Shown here: piece by piece, positions 61,301 through 64,000 of the stretch | How positions within the stretch are numbered: the first letter of the stretch is position 1 | Layout of the letters: each line of letters begins with the position of its first letter | Assembly: GCF_018138145.1 (NCBI RefSeq) | Contig: NZ_CP073104.1 | Coordinates: 5,275,001-5,339,000 of the forward strand | Reading direction: 5' to 3' | Source of the DNA: Pseudomonas sp. SCA2728.1_7 | GTDB taxonomy: Bacteria > Pseudomonadota > Gammaproteobacteria > Pseudomonadales > Pseudomonadaceae | Length of the DNA: 64,000 nt | Notes under the pieces: generated by a model | The model's input: only the letters and a program-made list of their open reading frames with translations | Database searches by the model: none | Told to the model about the DNA's origin: nothing | Position numbers and translations under genes: made by a program

Positions 61301-62038
61301 TTAAGAGTCGGCTTTTTGCAGTTTCAGCGCCAACAAACGCCATTGCGCAGGCATCGCGTCAACTCGCGGCTGCTCTTGCACGGAGCAATCGAAACGGTAG
61401 GTGACATCGTCGCCGTTCATGTTGCGCGCGGTGACGGTGTTGTTGAAGGAGTAGACCTGATCCTTGAAGCGGTGGCTGACCAGCGCCTTGCTGTCAGCAA
61501 ACCGTGCCGAAGCGGGAAAGCGCAACGTGCTGGTTACAAACGGGCTGCACATGACATACGCAATCATCGACTTGTCGGCCAGTGCGTCGCCACGCAATTT
61601 CTTGTTCAGCGCTGCCAGGGCCATGCGACCGTCATAGTCGCTTTGATCCAGCACGGTCTGTAGCCCGATTGATTTCGGCGCCCGGACGGCGTAGTTCGGC
61701 AACAGTGCGGAGTCGGCGGGAGAGGGCTTGTCGTCCGGCTCGATGGCAGCAAAAACCGGCGCATCCTTCAGATCGGCCGCGGGTGTGACCGCCTCGGCTT
61801 CAGGCAATAGAGATGTCGGCTCGGTGACTTGCGTGTTTTCAGCCTGTGCCGGTTCGTAGTCATGCGACGAAGGAAACAACGACAACGTGATCGACAGCAC
61901 CACCATCGCCACAATGAAGCCGCCCGCTGCGCCAACGATATTGCCGTAGAAAATATTCCAGCTGCCACGGTTCTTGACCACCCAGCGCCACATGAACCCC
62001 CAAACCGCAACAATCGCCAGAAAACGCAGAAACTCCAT
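61301..62038 (-). CDS. Membrane-anchored protein with a WN/GAAGGFIVAM hairpin
   Basis: A 245-residue protein. Two N-terminal helices (about 3-20 and 31-53) hold the sequence WRWVVKNRGSWNIFYGN, then GAAGGFIVAMVV. A proline-rich linker (about 55-110) leads to a C-terminal domain (about 115-245) with RMALAALNKKLRGD and two Cys (YVMCSPF, FDCSVQEQ). The hairpin is shared with the gene at 62155-62514. Function unknown. A shared upstream box lies 69 nt before the start. Confidence 0.75.
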   Translation of the reverse strand: MEFLRFLAIVAVWGFMWRWVVKNRGSWNIFYGNIVGAAGGFIVAMVVLSITLSLFPSSHDYEPAQAENTQVTEPTSLLPEAEAVTPAADLKDAPVFAAIEPDDKPSPADSALLPNYAVRAPKSIGLQTVLDQSDYDGRMALAALNKKLRGDALADKSMIAYVMCSPFVTSTLRFPASARFADSKALVSHRFKDQVYSFNNTVTARNMNGDDVTYRFDCSVQEQPRVDAMPAQWRLLALKLQKADS

Positions 62039-62106
62039 TTGATCCTTTCCTTAAACCTTCAAAACCCTGAAATCAACGCACGCCCACAGTGAACGCTGAC
62101 GATGGG

Positions 62107-62122
62107 CGGCAAGATAACAAAA
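62107..62122 (-). promoter_or_regulatory. Shared upstream box, copy A
   Basis: CGGCAAGATAACAAAA (plus-strand reading), 69 nt before the start at 62038. The same 16 nt with one change occurs 67 nt before the paralogous gene. On the minus strand it contains TATCTT, a possible -10 box. Confidence 0.6.
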
Positions 62123-62154
62123 CACACGTGTAATACCAGTGACGAGAGCGCTAC

Positions 62155-62514
62155 TCAGTGAAAGTTGATCGCGAAAAACACCAACGTCGTCACACCAGCA
62201 GCCAGCCCACAGATACCGGCGAACAGTTGCCGGGCCAACGGATGCTCGGGCTGAGGCCGCCGGACTAGCCACATCCAGACGCCCGCCAGTACGCCGAACG
62301 TGGTGATTATTTGCAACACGCTACTGGCCAGGTTCTCCGGCGAAGGAGACACGTGCGCCGGGAAAAGGCCCGAACAGACCACTGAAAAAATCATCGCTAC
62401 GATAAAGCCGCTGGCAGCACCCGCCAGGTTGGCGAGGATCAGGTTCCAGGCACCACGGGTCTGCACGACCCAAGCCCAAACGGCTGCCCAGACGAAAAAG
62501 TACAACACGGCCAT
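62155..62514 (-). CDS. Small membrane protein, paralogue of the hairpin gene
   Basis: A 119-residue protein with about four helices. Its N-terminal 45 residues (VWAWVVQTRGAWNLILANLAGAASGFIVAMIF) align with the hairpin of the 245-residue protein at 61301-62038; the rest differs, with two more hydrophobic helices near 60-80 and 98-117. The ATG at 62514 is chosen because it matches the paralogue start and has AGGGAGA upstream. Function unknown; the pair looks like a local duplication with diverged C-termini. Confidence 0.75.
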   Translation of the reverse strand: MAVLYFFVWAAVWAWVVQTRGAWNLILANLAGAASGFIVAMIFSVVCSGLFPAHVSPSPENLASSVLQIITTFGVLAGVWMWLVRRPQPEHPLARQLFAGICGLAAGVTTLVFFAINFH

Positions 62515-62580
62515 CAAGGTGTTTCTCCCTCTGAAAACTGACTCCATCGAGGCGTTGGCGACCTCGTTACTGGCAGTGGA

Positions 62581-62596
62581 CGGCAAGATAGCAAAA
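62581..62596 (-). promoter_or_regulatory. Shared upstream box, copy B
   Basis: CGGCAAGATAGCAAAA (plus-strand reading), 67 nt before the start at 62514; differs from copy A at one base. Contains TATCTT on the minus strand. Confidence 0.6.
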
Positions 62597-62639
62597 TAGT
62601 AGCGTCGCGCCACCGCTCTATCTCAGTAACGGACTACCT

Positions 62640-63386
62640 ATGCCAGTCAGTACCCAATCCTTGCGCCTGCTCTGCGCGATCACACTCGCCGCTGCAATGA
62701 CCCCAGCATTCGCCGCCGTGCAAGAGCATCCGGAAAACAGCTGGAAGTATTACGCCGGCAACTGCCAACGAGTGCTGGAGAAAATGGCCGACGTGCAGAG
62801 CGGTCGCACCACCGCCTACGACGTGATGTTTGCCCTGGAAAGCAACCTGCAGACCATGAATGAACAGCGCTCGAACCTGACACCCAATCACCTCGGCTCC
62901 CGGGAATTTGCGCAATGCGAAAACGTAGCGGGTCAGGCTGAAGCGATGATCGCCCAAGGCAAAGCCGAGTTCGCCGCGAAAATGCAAGGTGCTGCGGAGG
63001 AAGGCCGCATCGCCCACCAGAACTCCCCCGCCTATCAACGCGCCCGCGCTCTCGGCTACAGCGACGTCGGCGACATATCCTTCCTCAAACTGCACGAAGA
63101 CACCGACGGCGAAGCACGCCTGAAAACCATGCTGATCACCGTCGACGAAATCTGCGGCCAATACTTCCGCGCCACGCAATACGTGAAGCCGTATGTGATC
63201 TATACGGTCAGGCCTTCGGATGGCGGTTGCGGTGAGGTAAAGCGCGTGGCGATCATGGGCGGCCGAGCGGTGGAGAAGGGCGATTACATTGATGAGAAGG
63301 GCGAGTTTCAGTATCTGGGCTGGAAAAAGCTTGTTGGCGCCGACGGGTTCCCAACCGATATCCGCGTGTTGAAAGCCCGTCGTTGA
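62640..63386 (+). CDS. Secreted protein of unknown function
   Basis: A 248-residue protein with a signal peptide (cleavage near TPAFAAVQEH, about residue 25). The mature protein is helical in its first half (WKYYAGNCQRVLEKMADVQSG) and has four Cys (NCQRV, AQCENV, EICGQ, GGCGEV), suitable for two disulphides. The C-terminus looks beta-rich. No family recognised. It diverges from the hairpin-protein pair, with 125 nt between starts, and the PH-like gene follows 45 nt after its stop. Confidence 0.75.
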   Translation: MPVSTQSLRLLCAITLAAAMTPAFAAVQEHPENSWKYYAGNCQRVLEKMADVQSGRTTAYDVMFALESNLQTMNEQRSNLTPNHLGSREFAQCENVAGQAEAMIAQGKAEFAAKMQGAAEEGRIAHQNSPAYQRARALGYSDVGDISFLKLHEDTDGEARLKTMLITVDEICGQYFRATQYVKPYVIYTVRPSDGGCGEVKRVAIMGGRAVEKGDYIDEKGEFQYLGWKKLVGADGFPTDIRVLKARR

Positions 63387-63431
63387 ACCAAAGAAATACC
63401 GGGATGTTTTCTTGAATATGAGGATGGACAG

Positions 63432-63800
63432 ATGATCGACTTCAACAACAAAGGCTTCTTCAAACTCAAGCAGAACGATGAATACGCCGAACGCGTAAGC
63501 GCGCTGTTGCTCGACGGCGAGGAAGTGATCGACTCTTACAAGGCCATGCGTGACGGCGTGGTGTTTACCAACAAACGCATCATCGCGGTCAACGTTCAGG
63601 GGATTACCGGCAGCAAGAAGGATTTCACATCCTTGCCGTACAAGAACATCGTCGCCTACTCGGTGGAAACCTCGGGCACCTTCGATCTGGACTCGGAGCT
63701 GGAGATTTACTTCTCGTCACTGGGGAAAGTGAAGTTCGAATTCACCGGGAAGACTTCGATGGTGGAGATTTCCAAGTACATTTCCAAGCATCTGCTGTAA
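63432..63800 (+). CDS. Small PH-domain-like protein
   Basis: A 122-residue soluble protein that fits a bacterial pleckstrin-homology fold: LLLDGEEVIDSYKAMRDGVVFTNKRIIAVNVQG, then SLPYKNIVAYSVETSGTFDLDSELEIY, and a final helix SMVEISKYISKHLL. The VFTNKRIIAV segment is characteristic. Such domains are often involved in protein or membrane contacts; the function is unknown. GAGGATG lies before the ATG. It follows the secreted-protein gene on the same strand. Confidence 0.82.
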   Translation: MIDFNNKGFFKLKQNDEYAERVSALLLDGEEVIDSYKAMRDGVVFTNKRIIAVNVQGITGSKKDFTSLPYKNIVAYSVETSGTFDLDSELEIYFSSLGKVKFEFTGKTSMVEISKYISKHLL

Positions 63801-63812
63801 CGGCTCAGCCCA

Positions 63813-64000
63813 TTACAAGATGTCTTTCAAATAACCCTTGAGCGCGAGGAGCGGCTGATCCAGTTGCTCCAGCGAACGCGCCTCGCTGAAATCAGCGGAC
63901 AACTTGTGCAACTCCCGCCCCAGTGGTTTCTCGACACCGCCCAAGGCGTCCATCGCCAAGCCCAGGCATTCGTTCATCTTGAACTGAATGGTCTCGACAT
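63813..64000 (-). CDS. C-terminal part of an unidentified gene (cut by window end)
   Basis: A minus-strand frame is open from the window edge to the stop at 63813-63815. The 62 visible residues are helical (FKMNECLGLAMDALGG, LGRELHKLSADFSEA, then LALKGYLKDIL) with no membrane helix. The start is outside the window. It converges with the PH-like gene, with 12 nt between stops. No family recognised. Confidence 0.6.
   Translation of the reverse strand, partial: VETIQFKMNECLGLAMDALGGVEKPLGRELHKLSADFSEARSLEQLDQPLLALKGYLKDIL

Overview
The window is chromosomal DNA of a fluorescent-group Pseudomonas, probably the P. fluorescens/P. koreensis neighbourhood. This is inferred from the gene order petBC-sspAB-dolP-gmhA-yraN-lpoA-rsmI-rnpB-dcw-lpxC, from GC-rich codon use, and from REP pairs with the core GAGCCTGCTCGCGA. 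No phage, CRISPR array or tRNA gene was seen. Names come from protein motifs and gene order read by eye; no database search was run.

Region 1 (1-7515) is conserved core: the end of the cytochrome bc1 operon, the stringent starvation proteins SspA/SspB, and on the minus strand lpoA-yraN-gmhA-dolP (cell wall and envelope). rsmI and the RNase P RNA gene follow on the plus strand. Region 2 (7516-25807) is the complete division and cell-wall cluster, mraZ-rsmH-ftsL-ftsI-murE-murF-mraY-murD-ftsW-murG-murC-ddlB-ftsQ-ftsA-ftsZ, then lpxC and a strong terminator. From mraZ to ddlB almost every junction overlaps by 1-11 nt, and three MraZ boxes with a 10-bp period sit at the promoter.

Region 3 (25808-43240) is accessory and rich in repeats. 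It holds a membrane diguanylate cyclase, an OprD-family porin, a small secreted protein, and a four-gene minus-strand operon (periplasmic adaptor, HAE1-type RND pump, OmpR-family regulator, heavy-metal-type histidine kinase). Next comes an IS4-family insertion sequence that landed in the loop of a palindrome inside an older repeat, a 111-bp tandem repeat array, several small Pseudomonas proteins, a YkgJ-type cysteine-cluster protein, a GNAT enzyme and CheV.

Region 4 (43241-52646) covers nitric oxide and respiration. norR and hmp diverge from a control region with three GT-N7-AC boxes and a sigma-54-like promoter. dsbB follows, then cyoABCDE behind a long untranslated stretch.

Region 5 (52647-64000) is mixed: a HigB/HigA-like toxin-antitoxin pair, a RidA-family protein, two uncharacterised proteins, a GNAT enzyme, a LysR regulator divergent from an acetylornithine-type aminotransferase, a YoeB/YefM pair whose toxin gene overlaps the end of that aminotransferase gene, a PhoD-like phosphoesterase, two paralogous small membrane proteins with a shared upstream box, a secreted protein, a small PH-like protein, and the end of a gene leaving the window.

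No clearly new multi-gene system is visible. The best leads are the IS-in-palindrome insertion, the 111-bp array, the RND/two-component operon, the duplicated membrane-hairpin genes, and the unknown gene at 54348-55049.
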